From Vicinamibacterales bacterium (GTDB lineage: Bacteria; Acidobacteriota; Vicinamibacteria; Vicinamibacterales; 2-12-FULL-66-21), in assembly GCA_035699745.1 (NCBI GenBank), contig DASSPH010000069.1:1-64000 (forward strand): 64,000 nucleotides of DNA, in the 5' to 3' direction. The translations under genes were made by a program, and so were the position numbers. The notes below the pieces were generated by a model. It saw only the letters and a list, made by a program, of their open reading frames with translations. It searched no databases and was not told the origin of the DNA. This document shows, piece after piece, positions 42,001 through 49,862 of this stretch. Positions within the stretch are counted from its first letter, which is position 1. Every line of letters begins with the position of its first letter.

Positions 42001-42233
42001 GGGTCACGAGCGCGGTGTTCTCACCCGACGGACGCCGGATCGCGTCCGGCGGCGCCGACGGCGTCATCAAGTTCTGGGACGTCGAGACCGGGCACGAGCT
42101 GATGACGCTGTTCGGTCATCGCGACCGCATTCACGCGCTCGCGTTCGCGCATGACGGCCAGGTTCTTGCCAGCGGCTCGGCCGATCGCACCATCCGGCTG
42201 TGGCGCGCCGCGGCGTCGATGCCGTCGCGCTGA
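39030..42233 (+). CDS. AAA-like NTPase fused to a TM and 14 WD40 repeats (STAND-like sensor)
   Basis: A 1,067-residue protein. AAA-like domain (about 10-340): Walker A LTARQMGKSSLMVRT, Walker B LAIFVDEIDVV, and YWTGAHPYLTQRLCLA. One TM (about 388-408, TGIAAAVVLAAVLGGVAALW), a helical link, and 14 WD40 repeats (about 485-1060; units such as VAFSPDGRLLATAGFDRTIR and VRFTDDGTQLVSGSWDNTVR), enough for two seven-bladed propellers on the other side of the membrane. STAND NTPases use a repeat sensor to control an NTPase switch; here sensor and switch are split by the membrane. Start ATG 39030 or GTG 39063. A heat-like transducer for its HTH-AAA neighbour is a reasonable inference. Confidence 0.88.
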   Translation: MLHTSPPPASDVRAPDFFVTGGALASDAPSYVVRDADAELLEALIAGEFCYVLTARQMGKSSLMVRTVAELRKNGIDAAVVDLTAIGLHVTVEQWYRGLLTEVGEQLGMESAVDAAWSALRDLPPTQRWLKVLRDLLVIPRPRPLAIFVDEIDVVRSLPFRTDDFFAGIREIFNRRARQPAMRRLSFCLLGVAAPTDLIADPTLTPFNIGRRIELADFTPTEAVVLAAGLGRPPDAARALLARIGYWTGAHPYLTQRLCLAIARDPSVRNDADVDRCCQQLFLSPHAAERDDNLIFVREHLLTQDALRTPLLDLYASVLRGDGRGGDDRVNPVVSALRLSGIVRADGDRLRVRNEIYARVFDRAWVARHLPDAEVRRQRAAFRRGALRTGIAAAVVLAAVLGGVAALWRQHGQLRAEQDRSRGLLYAAEMNLAAQAWNASGAGRTRALLEHHVPAAGERDLRGFEWRYLWRLTHGDQPPLRGRVEDPTRVAFAPDGARLAVAGWRGLLDVWDLASRRLLFTVGDAQHGGQTAVTFSPDGRMLVAGGALDWVRVYDAAGGTLLQELRGHTDRLRDVAFSPDGRLLATAGFDRTIRLWDTASWRLLSTLTGHTRGVNAVRFTDDGTQLVSGSWDNTVRLWDVHQRREIAQLPHDGDVETLALTGNGRTLVTGGWEQALKIWDTASRRVLATLAGHTTVVSHLAASPDGRTIVSASSDGTVRLWDLGRRREVSRVRTGGQRYLAIGLSPDGRRLVTAGDQGELRVWPVEGPGRVDQDAAVLEGHTDVVTGLVFTPDDRRLISTSYDGTVRIWDWRARQAAATLTQGGRIGLAPSLSSDGRLIAVKDDERGVVVWDVVAARETRALPSTPALTGAVFTPDGRLVACGNFNLVLWDVTRETPLSRLETSVNVGPNLAMSPDGRTLISGNRQGEVTFWSISPFAPMAATAPHTDYVSAFDFSPDGRTMLTASFDGVIRLWDMRTRTPRAELRGHQGWVTSAVFSPDGRRIASGGADGVIKFWDVETGHELMTLFGHRDRIHALAFAHDGQVLASGSADRTIRLWRAAASMPSR

Positions 42234-42340
42234 CACCCCATCTCGCGCCAAATCACGCCACGTCCGGCCGGTGCATTTCGGTGTGCCTCGGCCGGGCGCT
42301 GGCTGCGTAGGCTCGTCTCGGCCGTTCCCGGAGGAGTGTC

Positions 42341-44125
42341 ATGCCGCATGCACGAGTCACACGCATTTCCGCTGCGATCGCGGTACTGCTGTCAGCGTCC
42401 GCCAGCATTCATGCGCAGACGGCGCTCACCGAGCCGCAGCGCACCGCCGATCTGAACCAGCTGGCCGGCTTCTACGCCAAGAACTACGCGCCCTACGAGT
42501 GGAAGCGCGACCTGTTCGGGATCGACCTGCTGCGGCTCAACGACTGGTTCCAGGCGATTCACAAGACGGATGACCTGGACTTCCAGGAAGTCTTGATCGA
42601 CTACGCGGCGTCGCTGAACGACGCGCATGTGGGCGTGTCGTTTCCCTCCAATTTCGACGCGGCGCTTCCTCTGCGGTTCGACATCTACGACGGCCGCGTG
42701 TTGATCGACGCGATCGATCGCACCGCACTGCCGCTCGCCCAGTTCCCATTCGGCATCGGCGACGAGCTGATCGCGTTCGACGGCATCCCCGTCCGCGACG
42801 CCATCGCCGCGCTCGCCAAGTACGCGCAGGTGGGTGTTCCGCAGATCACCGACCGGCTGGCCGCCGACCTCCTGACCTTCCGGTCGCAGAACTTCTTTCC
42901 GCACGCGCCCGACCTCGGCGACACGGCGGCGCTGCGCATCCGGCTGGACAGCAGCGGCGTCCAGAACACGTGGCTCGTGCCGTGGTTCAAGAGCGGCACG
43001 CCGATTACGTCGCAAGGGCCGGTCCCCAGCCCTGGGCGGCGCCCGTACCGGCTGACCCGCGCGGCGACCGCCGCACCGGCCGCCGACGACGTCGCGGAGG
43101 CGCCGCTCCCGCGGTCGCGTTATCGCGGCGCGGACACGGGGGTCGTCGACGACACTCTTCCCGGGTATATGGAACCGCTCCGCCCGCTGCTGAATGCCGC
43201 GCTGACGCGGGCGCCGGAGGGCGTGCTCAACTTCGGCACCAAGACGCCCGTCTATGCGATGCCGCCCGGATTCGTGCGCCGCCGCGGCGGGCCGAGCTCC
43301 GACTTCTTCCTGACCGGCGTCTTCCCGGCGGGCGGCCGCACCATCGGCTACATCCGCATTCCCAGTTTCTCGCCGCCGAGCACGTCGGTCGCGCTGCAGC
43401 AGCTCGATCAGGAGATCGCCTTCTTCACCGCGAACACGGACGGCCTCGTCGTCGACGTGATGCGGAATCCGGGAGGAAACATCGTGTTTGGCGATTCCAT
43501 CCTTCAGCGGTTGATGCCGTCGCCGTTCCGCACGCTCGGCTTCGAGATTCGCGCCACTGCGACATGGCTCGCCGCGTTCGCGAACTCAGTCGAAGCGGCG
43601 CAACTGTCGAACGCGCCGCCCCAGATCATCAGCAACCTGCAGAACAACTTTGCAGAAGTCCTCCGCGCGTACCAGGAGCAGCGCGGCAGGAGCGCACCGG
43701 TCGCGCTGAATCCGACCGGCAGCGTGACGCTGACGCCGAATGCGGTGCGGTACACCAAGCCGCTGCTCGTCCTGATCGATGAATTCTCCGCCTCGGCTGC
43801 CGACATGTTCGCGGCGATCGTTCAGGACAATCAGCGCGGGCCGCTGTTCGGAATGCGCACGATGGGGGCGGGCGGCAGCGTCAGGAACTATCAGGCCACG
43901 GCGTACACCGAAAGCTCGTTCTCGATCACCGTGTCGCTCGCCAACCGCGGACGGATCGTTCAAACCTCCGACTATCCCCCGGCGCCGTACATCGAGAACA
44001 TCGGCGTCCGCCCCGACATTCTGCAGAACTACATGACGCGCGAGAACCTGATGAGCGCCGGGACGCCGTTCGTGCAGGCGTTCTCGACCGCGATCGTCAA
44101 TCTGATCCAGACCGGTGTCTGGTAG
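42341..44125 (+). CDS. S41-family (C-terminal-processing-like) peptidase
   Basis: A 594-residue exported protein with signal peptide (ISAAIAVLLSASASIHAQ) and a strong SD (ggaggag). Helical N-terminal part (LAGFYAKNYAPYEWKRDLFG), DAHVGVSF, a PDZ-like stretch (GIGDELIAFDGIPVRDAIAA), and the S41 catalytic domain: VGYIRIPSF-like GYIRIPSFSPP, GLVVDVMRNPGGNI and LVLIDEFSASAADMFAAIVQ, where the Ser of SAS/SAAD is the expected nucleophile. It resembles tricorn/CtpA-like proteases acting in the periplasm. It lies in the direct-repeat-bounded block between two WD40 genes; whether it is an effector of the AAA pair is unknown. Confidence 0.85.
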   Translation: MPHARVTRISAAIAVLLSASASIHAQTALTEPQRTADLNQLAGFYAKNYAPYEWKRDLFGIDLLRLNDWFQAIHKTDDLDFQEVLIDYAASLNDAHVGVSFPSNFDAALPLRFDIYDGRVLIDAIDRTALPLAQFPFGIGDELIAFDGIPVRDAIAALAKYAQVGVPQITDRLAADLLTFRSQNFFPHAPDLGDTAALRIRLDSSGVQNTWLVPWFKSGTPITSQGPVPSPGRRPYRLTRAATAAPAADDVAEAPLPRSRYRGADTGVVDDTLPGYMEPLRPLLNAALTRAPEGVLNFGTKTPVYAMPPGFVRRRGGPSSDFFLTGVFPAGGRTIGYIRIPSFSPPSTSVALQQLDQEIAFFTANTDGLVVDVMRNPGGNIVFGDSILQRLMPSPFRTLGFEIRATATWLAAFANSVEAAQLSNAPPQIISNLQNNFAEVLRAYQEQRGRSAPVALNPTGSVTLTPNAVRYTKPLLVLIDEFSASAADMFAAIVQDNQRGPLFGMRTMGAGGSVRNYQATAYTESSFSITVSLANRGRIVQTSDYPPAPYIENIGVRPDILQNYMTRENLMSAGTPFVQAFSTAIVNLIQTGVW

Positions 44126-44153
44126 GCATTGACGAATCAGGAATGACGGCGGG

Positions 44154-44795
44154 GTGACCGGCGTGCGAACGTTCGACCTGAGCGCTGATCTCGACGAGGT
44201 GACGCCGGAGCTGGTGCGCGCCATTCGCACGGCAACCGCGGCCGCGCACGTCGTCGTGCTGTCGACGTGGAATGGCTGCGACAAGCGCACGTGGGACGTC
44301 CCGGCGGAGACCGCGCCGTGGGGAGACGTCACCGTCGAATGGCTGCTCCGTGCAGGCCAGTTCCGGCTGGATCTCAAGCTTTGGGGCAGGGCGATTCCGC
44401 CGCGCTTCACGCCCGCCGCGCTGGCGCGCGAGATCGCCAGAGCGCTGGGCGGGCCGCTGCTCTTCAGCGACTGCTCGCTGTTCCCGTGGTCGTATCTCGA
44501 AGCGACGCCGGATGGCGCGATCTGGCATGTCGTCGCGCGTCCCAACGAGGAGGACCGGCTGGATCTCCTGCCGGCCGCACCGGCCGGTGACCGCGGCCGC
44601 GAGTACTTCCCGCCGCAGCTCGTCTACGCCGCCGCGGAGGCGCTGGCGGACGCGGATCCGTCGGCGCCGGACCGCTCCAGTCCTCCCGACTACTGTGCCG
44701 TCTTCAACCGTTCGTGCCCGAAGGCGCTCCGCTGCGATCGCATAGACCTGGAGCGACCTGTCTTCCCGCCCGGAGGGTCCGATGCCGCGGTTTGA
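44154..44795 (+). CDS. hypothetical protein with AAA-block context
   Basis: A 213-residue soluble protein (GTG start) I do not recognise. It has a mixed alpha/beta N-terminal part (RTFDLSADLDEVTPELVRAI, HVVVLSTWNGCDKRTWDVP), a central amphipathic helix (FTPAALAREIARALGGPLLF), and a C-terminal segment with three cysteines (DYCAVFNRSCPKALRC) that might bind metal. No signal peptide or TM. It overlaps the WD40 gene by 14 bp and follows the S41 peptidase by 28 bp, so it is in the same transcriptional run. Function not inferred. Confidence 0.6.
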   Translation: MTGVRTFDLSADLDEVTPELVRAIRTATAAAHVVVLSTWNGCDKRTWDVPAETAPWGDVTVEWLLRAGQFRLDLKLWGRAIPPRFTPAALAREIARALGGPLLFSDCSLFPWSYLEATPDGAIWHVVARPNEEDRLDLLPAAPAGDRGREYFPPQLVYAAAEALADADPSAPDRSSPPDYCAVFNRSCPKALRCDRIDLERPVFPPGGSDAAV

Positions 44796-45744
44796 CCTCT
44801 CGATCGGAGTGCTGCTCGTACTCGCCGGCATGCACGGCTGGTCCGGTCAAACCGCGGTCAGCGGACACACCAGCGAGGTGCGCGTGGTGTCGTTTCTGGC
44901 GGACGGCCGTACGCTGCTGTCCGGCGCCGCCGACTATACGATTCGCCTCTGGGACGTTCCCGATGGCAGGTCGCGGGGCATCTGGCAGAGGGTTCCCGAG
45001 TTCGACGCGGCTGCAAGTACGACGGTCATCTCCGTCTCTCCGGCCGCAGGACTCATCGCCCGCGCCGGCGCGGAGCAGGGCACCGCCGAAATCTGGGACA
45101 TTGCGAAAACCGCCCGCGTCCGGACGATCCGGGCGCACGCGAGGGTGGTGGACGCGGTCGCGTTGTCGCGCGGCGGCTCGCTCCTGGTCACGGCCACCGC
45201 CGACGAAGTCAGGACGTGGGACGTGGCGGCGGGAAAAGCGCTCGCCCGGGTCACCGCGCCGAATCTCTACCGCATCGGCGGCATCGCGGCGGCGCCGGAC
45301 GGCAAGACGATCGCGGTCGCCGCCACCGATCGCACGCTCGTTCTGTACGACGCGGTCAGCGGCAAGCCGCTGGTCCAGTACCAAGGGGTGCCCGGACAGG
45401 TGAAGTCGTTGGACTTCTCGCCGGACGGCAAGCTGCTGGCGTCGGGACAGGAGGCGCCGGCGGAAGACTCCGTGCGCATCTGGGATGTCAGCCAGGCCGC
45501 CGCCGTGCAGCACGTGGCCGGACCGCCGAACCAGGCCTCGGCGGTCGCGTTCTCGCCCGACGGGCGTCTACTGGCGAGCGCAGAGCGGATCGTCATGGTG
45601 TGGGACGTCGAGGCTCGAACGCCGACGCACTCGTTCACCGGGCACACCGCGCCCGTCCGCTCCCTCGCGTTCTCGCCGGACGGCGCGCTGCTGGCGTCGG
45701 CTGCCGACGATCGCGTGATTGCGCTGTGGACCATCCAGAAGTGA
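44782..45744 (+). CDS. exported WD40-repeat protein (single propeller)
   Basis: A 320-residue protein: signal peptide (VLLVLAGMHGWSG) followed by seven WD40 units, one propeller (for example VSFLADGRTLLSGAADYTIR, LDFSPDGKLLASGQEAPAED, LAFSPDGALLASAADDRVIA). No other domain. Repeat wording is very close to that of the large AAA-WD40 protein 2.6 kb upstream, suggesting a duplicated sensor or a soluble partner. It overlaps the previous gene by 14 bp. It probably acts as a periplasmic binding platform. Confidence 0.85.
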   Translation: MPRFDLSIGVLLVLAGMHGWSGQTAVSGHTSEVRVVSFLADGRTLLSGAADYTIRLWDVPDGRSRGIWQRVPEFDAAASTTVISVSPAAGLIARAGAEQGTAEIWDIAKTARVRTIRAHARVVDAVALSRGGSLLVTATADEVRTWDVAAGKALARVTAPNLYRIGGIAAAPDGKTIAVAATDRTLVLYDAVSGKPLVQYQGVPGQVKSLDFSPDGKLLASGQEAPAEDSVRIWDVSQAAAVQHVAGPPNQASAVAFSPDGRLLASAERIVMVWDVEARTPTHSFTGHTAPVRSLAFSPDGALLASAADDRVIALWTIQK

Positions 45745-45777
45745 CCGATCCGGCTGACAAGGAAGAGGAGAGATGAC

Positions 45778-46272
45778 ATGTTCGACGCTCAATCGATTCG
45801 TCGAATCGCGCTGCTTGCAGCCGTGGTCGCGATCGCTCCCGCGCAAGCTGTCGCACAGCTCGACAAAGCGAGACAGGACCCGCTCAGCGCGCTGCGCAGG
45901 AACTTCGAAGAGACCAGTCGCTACGCCAGGGACAAGAACCGCACGGACGCCGTGAAGTACCTGTTTCTGTTCGAGGAAGCGCTGTTCAAGATACGCGACC
46001 TGACGCGCGACGTCCCCGCGCAGCTCAGCAACGGAGGTCTCCCGGCGCTCGCGCAGAAGGCCCGGGAACTCCTGATCGCCCAGGCGGACCTCGAGAGAGC
46101 CGACTCGCAGCTTCGCACCAAGCTCGAGAGAGTCAGCGAGACGTACGACTCCGAGCTCTCGGCCTTCACGACGCTCTACAACGATTTTCTGAAGAAGTTC
46201 AACGAGGTATGGGAGGCATTCCTCCGCGCCGGCGCTGCGTTCAAGGCGGCATGCGCCGAGTGCGTGCGGTGA
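45778..46272 (+). CDS. small exported helical protein, unknown
   Basis: A 164-residue exported protein with a signal peptide (IALLAAVVAIAPAQAVAQ) and an almost wholly helical, charged body that fits a three-helix coiled coil (RNFEETSRYARDKNRTDAVK, ERADSQLRTKLERVSETYDS, YNDFLKKFNEVWEAFLRAG). It ends with the cysteine pair KAACAEC. It is the last gene of the block; the right-hand copy of the 32-bp repeat starts 8 bp after its stop. No family recognised. Confidence 0.65.
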   Translation: MFDAQSIRRIALLAAVVAIAPAQAVAQLDKARQDPLSALRRNFEETSRYARDKNRTDAVKYLFLFEEALFKIRDLTRDVPAQLSNGGLPALAQKARELLIAQADLERADSQLRTKLERVSETYDSELSAFTTLYNDFLKKFNEVWEAFLRAGAAFKAACAECVR

Positions 46273-46280
46273 GTGGTGTC

Positions 46281-46312
46281 GACCTGCGCGGTCCGGGCTG
46301 ACGCGGCGGCGC
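46281..46312. repeat. 32-bp direct repeat, right copy (putative attachment site)
   Basis: Exact copy of 37569-37600. Here it is non-coding, in the gap between two convergent genes; it carries the final codons and stop of the secreted-protein gene without the rest of that gene. Confidence 0.9.
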
Positions 46313-46316
46313 GCCG

Positions 46317-47132
46317 CTAGCCAGCCGCGCCCTCCGGCTTTCCGCCGCGCCGCATCGTCAGCCAGATGAGCGCGGCAATCACCAGCATCGCGGCGACGAA
46401 GGCGATTCCGAACAGCCACAGCGTGCGGTAGAGGATCGACTGGCGATCCATGCGCGCTTCCATCACGTCCGGCGTCCGATCTTCCGCGTAGGCGATCGGC
46501 TTTCCCTGCAGCCGCTCGCGCAGCCGCTGCTCCCAGGTGACGATGTTGCCGCGCGCCGCCGGGCGCGACTCGTCCTTCTCGAGGTAGCGGGAGTTCTGGA
46601 AGCGGATCCGCGCCGGGATGTGCAGGCGGAAGGCGACCACTTCGTCGCCGGTGAGCCCGGCGGTCAGCGGTCCCGGGCTCGACGGCTTCGACAGCGTCTG
46701 CCGGAAGACGAACTGCTCCCCTTCCTGGCGCAGATCGTACGTCGCCCACGACAGCGGCGCGACCCCGGTCAGGGCGCGGATGTCGTCGACGACGAGGTGG
46801 ACGCCGACGAAGCGCCGGCCGCGCCGCGCCCAGCTGCTGATCCTGCCGACGCGGGTGTGCTCGGATGAATACAGCGATCGCAGCTGCGTCCGCAGCTCGT
46901 CGGCGCGGGTGTTCAGCGCCGTGTTCAGCGGCAGGCCGCGCAGCGCGACGAGCGCGGGAACCGACGCGTTGATGACCAGCGTCGCGGAACCGTCGAGGCG
47001 GATGGCGAGATCTTCTTCGTACTCGTACTCGGTTCCGAGCGGTCCGCCGCCGCGGCCGCCGCAGGCGCTCACGACCGCCGCCATCGCCGCCACGGCCACG
47101 GCGAGCAGGGCCGCGCGCCAGCGTGAGTGCAT
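46317..47132 (-). CDS. lipoprotein with C-terminal TM (LppM-like)
   Basis: A 271-residue protein with a lipobox (AVVSACGGRGG; Cys about 24), a beta-rich domain (about 40-215: EYEEDLAIRLDGSATLVINA, RRFVGVHLVVDDIRALTG, LTGDEVVAFRLHIPARIRF) and a C-terminal TM (about 238-262, LWLFGIAFVAAMLVIAALIW) with a short basic tail. A lipid anchor plus TM resembles LppM-like envelope proteins. It is divergent from polA: the intergenic space is 32 bp. Role unknown. Confidence 0.75.
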   Translation of the reverse strand: MHSRWRAALLAVAVAAMAAVVSACGGRGGGPLGTEYEYEEDLAIRLDGSATLVINASVPALVALRGLPLNTALNTRADELRTQLRSLYSSEHTRVGRISSWARRGRRFVGVHLVVDDIRALTGVAPLSWATYDLRQEGEQFVFRQTLSKPSSPGPLTAGLTGDEVVAFRLHIPARIRFQNSRYLEKDESRPAARGNIVTWEQRLRERLQGKPIAYAEDRTPDVMEARMDRQSILYRTLWLFGIAFVAAMLVIAALIWLTMRRGGKPEGAAG

Positions 47133-47140
47133 CAGGCGAA

Positions 47141-47149
47141 TGATATACT
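47141..47149 (+). promoter_or_regulatory. extended -10 box (TGATATACT) for polA, near-leaderless
   Basis: TG-A-TATACT (5 of 6 hexamer matches plus TGn) at 15 bp before the ATG; +1 expected about 9 bp before the start. No SD consensus is present. Confidence 0.5.
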
Positions 47150-47164
47150 GAAGCTTCCCTCCGA

Positions 47165-49858
47165 ATGACGCCGCCGCGACTGTACCTGATCGACGGCAGC
47201 TCGCAGATGTATCGCGCGTATCACGCGATTCGCGGGCTGACGAATCCCGCTGACGGAAAATCCACCAACGCCGTCTACGGCTTCGTGACGATGCTGCGGA
47301 AGCTGATCAACGATCACCAGCCGCAGTACATCGCCGCCTCGTTCGATCTCGCCGGTCCGACGTTCCGCGACGAGATCGTCAGCGACTACAAGGCGAACCG
47401 CACGCCGATGCCCGGCGATCTGGCGGAACAGATCCCGCTGGTGCACGAGGCCTGCGAGGCGATGGGAGTGCCGATCCTGACGTCGCAGCGCTACGAAGCC
47501 GACGACGTGATCGGCACGCTGGCGACCAAAGCGGCGGCGGCCGGATTCGAGGTGGCGATCGTCACCGGCGACAAGGACTTCTTCCAGCTGGTGCACGACG
47601 GCATCAAGGTCTACAACCCGAAGGAGGAGGGGACCTGGTTCGACGCCGCCGGGGTGAAGGAGAAGTTCGGCGTCGCGCCGGCGCAGGTCGTCGACGTGCT
47701 CGCGCTGATGGGCGACACGATCGACAACATCAAGGGCGTGCCGGGCATCGGCGAGAAAGGGGCGCGCGATCTGATCGCCAGGTACGGCGACCTCGAGACC
47801 CTGCTCGCGCACGCCGCGGAGGTGCCGAACAAGCGTCAGCGCGAAGGGCTGCAGAACCACGCCGAAGACGCGCGGCAGAGCCGCACGCTGGCGCGCATCC
47901 ACGTCGACTGTCCGGTGGAGTTCGACCCGGAGGCGATGCGCTATCGCGGCGCGTCGCAGCAGCGGTGCTTCGAGCTGTTCTCGCGGCTCGGCTTCCGCAC
48001 GCTGGTGATGGAGTTCGCGCCGACGGCGCAGACCGTCGGCAAGGACTACGCGGTGGTGGACACGCTCGACGGGGTGGCCGCGCTGGCGGCCGATCTGCGC
48101 GCCGCCGGCCGGTTCGCGCTGCGGGTGCTGCCCGACGCCCCGTCGGCGATGCGCGCCGGCATCGTCGGGCTGTCGTTCTCGACGGCGCGCTTTCAGGCGC
48201 GCTACGTGCCGTTCGCGGGCTCCGGCCTCGGCTTCGACGGCGGGCTCGACGCGCGCGCCGCGCTCGACGCGCTCGAGCCGGTGCTCGAGGACGCGGCGAT
48301 CCGCAAGGTCGGCCACGACCTGAAGTTCGACACCATCGTGCTCGCCCGCCATGGCGTGGCGCTGCAGGGGCTCGAGACCGACACGATGCTCGCGAGCTAC
48401 CTGGTCGACGCGAACCGGTCGTCGCATCTCATCGAGGACCTCGCGCTCGAGCACACCGGGTACAAGGCGCTGACCGAGGACGACGTCTGCGGCCGCGGCG
48501 CCAAAGCGATGACGTTCGCCCAGATCCCGGTGCAGGCGGCGCTCGACTACGCCGGCGAGCGCTCCGACCTGGCGCTGCAGCTCGCGGCGCCGCTGCGCGC
48601 CATCCTCGCGCGCGACGGACTCGAGGCCGTGTACGAGGAGCTCGAGCATCCCCTGCTCCCCGTGCTCGTCGCCATCGAGCGCGCCGGGATCCGCATCGAC
48701 GGCCCGGCGCTCGCCTCGCAGGCGCAGCGCATCGACGAGGAGCTGTACAAGCTGGCGCGGCGCATCTACGAACTGTCGGGGGAGGAATACAACATCAACT
48801 CGCCGAAGAAGCTCGGCGAGATCCTCTTCGACAAAATGGGCCTGACGACGGAGACGCTGAAGCGCACGTCGAAGACCAAGGCGCATTCGACCGCGTTCGA
48901 GGTGCTGGAGGAGCTGGGGCAGTATCACGAGCTGCCGCGGCTGGTGCTCGAGTGGCGCGCGCTGATGAAGCTGAAAGGCACCTACATCGACGCGCTGCCG
49001 CAGCTGGTCAATCCCGACACCGGCCGCGTCCACACCTGTTTCAACCAGGCGGTCGCGGCAACCGGACGCCTGAGCAGCAGCGATCCGAACCTGCAGAACA
49101 TCCCGATCCGCACCGAGCTGGGGCGGGAAATCCGCCGCGCCTTCATCGCCGATCCGGGCAACGTGCTGATTTCCGCCGACTACTCGCAGATCGAGCTGCG
49201 CGTCCTGGCGCACATGTCGGGCGATCCGGCGCTGCTCGACGCCTTCACCAACAACGTCGACATCCACGATCGCACGGCGCTGAAAGTCTTCGGCACCGCC
49301 AGCGGGCTGAGCGAGCACGAGCTCCGCCGGCGCGCCAAGATCGTGAACTACGCGCTGCTCTACGGCAAGCAGGCGTTCACGCTGGCGAAGGACATCGGCG
49401 TCTCGCGGGAAGAAGCGCAGTCGTTCATCGACGCCTACTTCGCCGGCTTCCCGTCGGTGCGCGCCTTCATCGACGGCATCATCGAATCAGGACGCCGCAC
49501 CGGCTCGGTGAAGACGATGTTCGGCCGCCGCCGGCTGGTGCCCGATCTGAACAACCGCAACGGCCAGATCCGCGGCGCCGCCGAGCGCGCCGCGGTGAAC
49601 ATGCCGATTCAGGGATCGGCGGCGGACATCCTGAAGAAGGCGATGATCGACGTGCACCGGGAGCTGCCCGGCATCGCCGGCGGCCGCGCCCGCATGATCC
49701 TCACGGTGCACGACGAGCTGCTGTTCGAGGCGCCGGAAGCCGCCGCCGGGGAAACCGCCGCGGCCGTGCGTCAGTTGATGGAGTCGGCGGTGACCCTCAC
49801 CGTGCCGCTCACCGTCGACGTCGGCATCGGCGCCGACTGGAAAGCGGCCAAGAGCTGA
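47165..49858 (+). CDS. polA: DNA polymerase I
   Basis: An 897-residue family-A polymerase. 5'-3' exonuclease (about 1-290: YLIDGSSQMYRAYHAIRGLT, EADDVIGTLAT, GDKDFFQL, GVPGIGEKGA) is intact. The 3'-5' exonuclease region (about 300-490) keeps the fold, for example VGHDLKFDT, but lacks the DxE of motif I and has Arg466 where the motif III Asp belongs, so proofreading is probably lost. Polymerase motifs A (DYSQIELRVLAHMSGD), B (RRRAKIVNYALLYG) and C (VHDELLFE) are complete. Motif B carries Tyr729 where E. coli has Phe762. Length is normal for Pol I (about 900). Confidence 0.97.
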   Translation: MTPPRLYLIDGSSQMYRAYHAIRGLTNPADGKSTNAVYGFVTMLRKLINDHQPQYIAASFDLAGPTFRDEIVSDYKANRTPMPGDLAEQIPLVHEACEAMGVPILTSQRYEADDVIGTLATKAAAAGFEVAIVTGDKDFFQLVHDGIKVYNPKEEGTWFDAAGVKEKFGVAPAQVVDVLALMGDTIDNIKGVPGIGEKGARDLIARYGDLETLLAHAAEVPNKRQREGLQNHAEDARQSRTLARIHVDCPVEFDPEAMRYRGASQQRCFELFSRLGFRTLVMEFAPTAQTVGKDYAVVDTLDGVAALAADLRAAGRFALRVLPDAPSAMRAGIVGLSFSTARFQARYVPFAGSGLGFDGGLDARAALDALEPVLEDAAIRKVGHDLKFDTIVLARHGVALQGLETDTMLASYLVDANRSSHLIEDLALEHTGYKALTEDDVCGRGAKAMTFAQIPVQAALDYAGERSDLALQLAAPLRAILARDGLEAVYEELEHPLLPVLVAIERAGIRIDGPALASQAQRIDEELYKLARRIYELSGEEYNINSPKKLGEILFDKMGLTTETLKRTSKTKAHSTAFEVLEELGQYHELPRLVLEWRALMKLKGTYIDALPQLVNPDTGRVHTCFNQAVAATGRLSSSDPNLQNIPIRTELGREIRRAFIADPGNVLISADYSQIELRVLAHMSGDPALLDAFTNNVDIHDRTALKVFGTASGLSEHELRRRAKIVNYALLYGKQAFTLAKDIGVSREEAQSFIDAYFAGFPSVRAFIDGIIESGRRTGSVKTMFGRRRLVPDLNNRNGQIRGAAERAAVNMPIQGSAADILKKAMIDVHRELPGIAGGRARMILTVHDELLFEAPEAAAGETAAAVRQLMESAVTLTVPLTVDVGIGADWKAAKS

Positions 49859-49862
49859 TCGA

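Noticed and set aside
42240-42335. CCGGCCG/CGGCCGG hairpin as terminator of the AAA-WD40 gene
   Set aside because: 18-base loop and no U-tract; could be chance in this composition.
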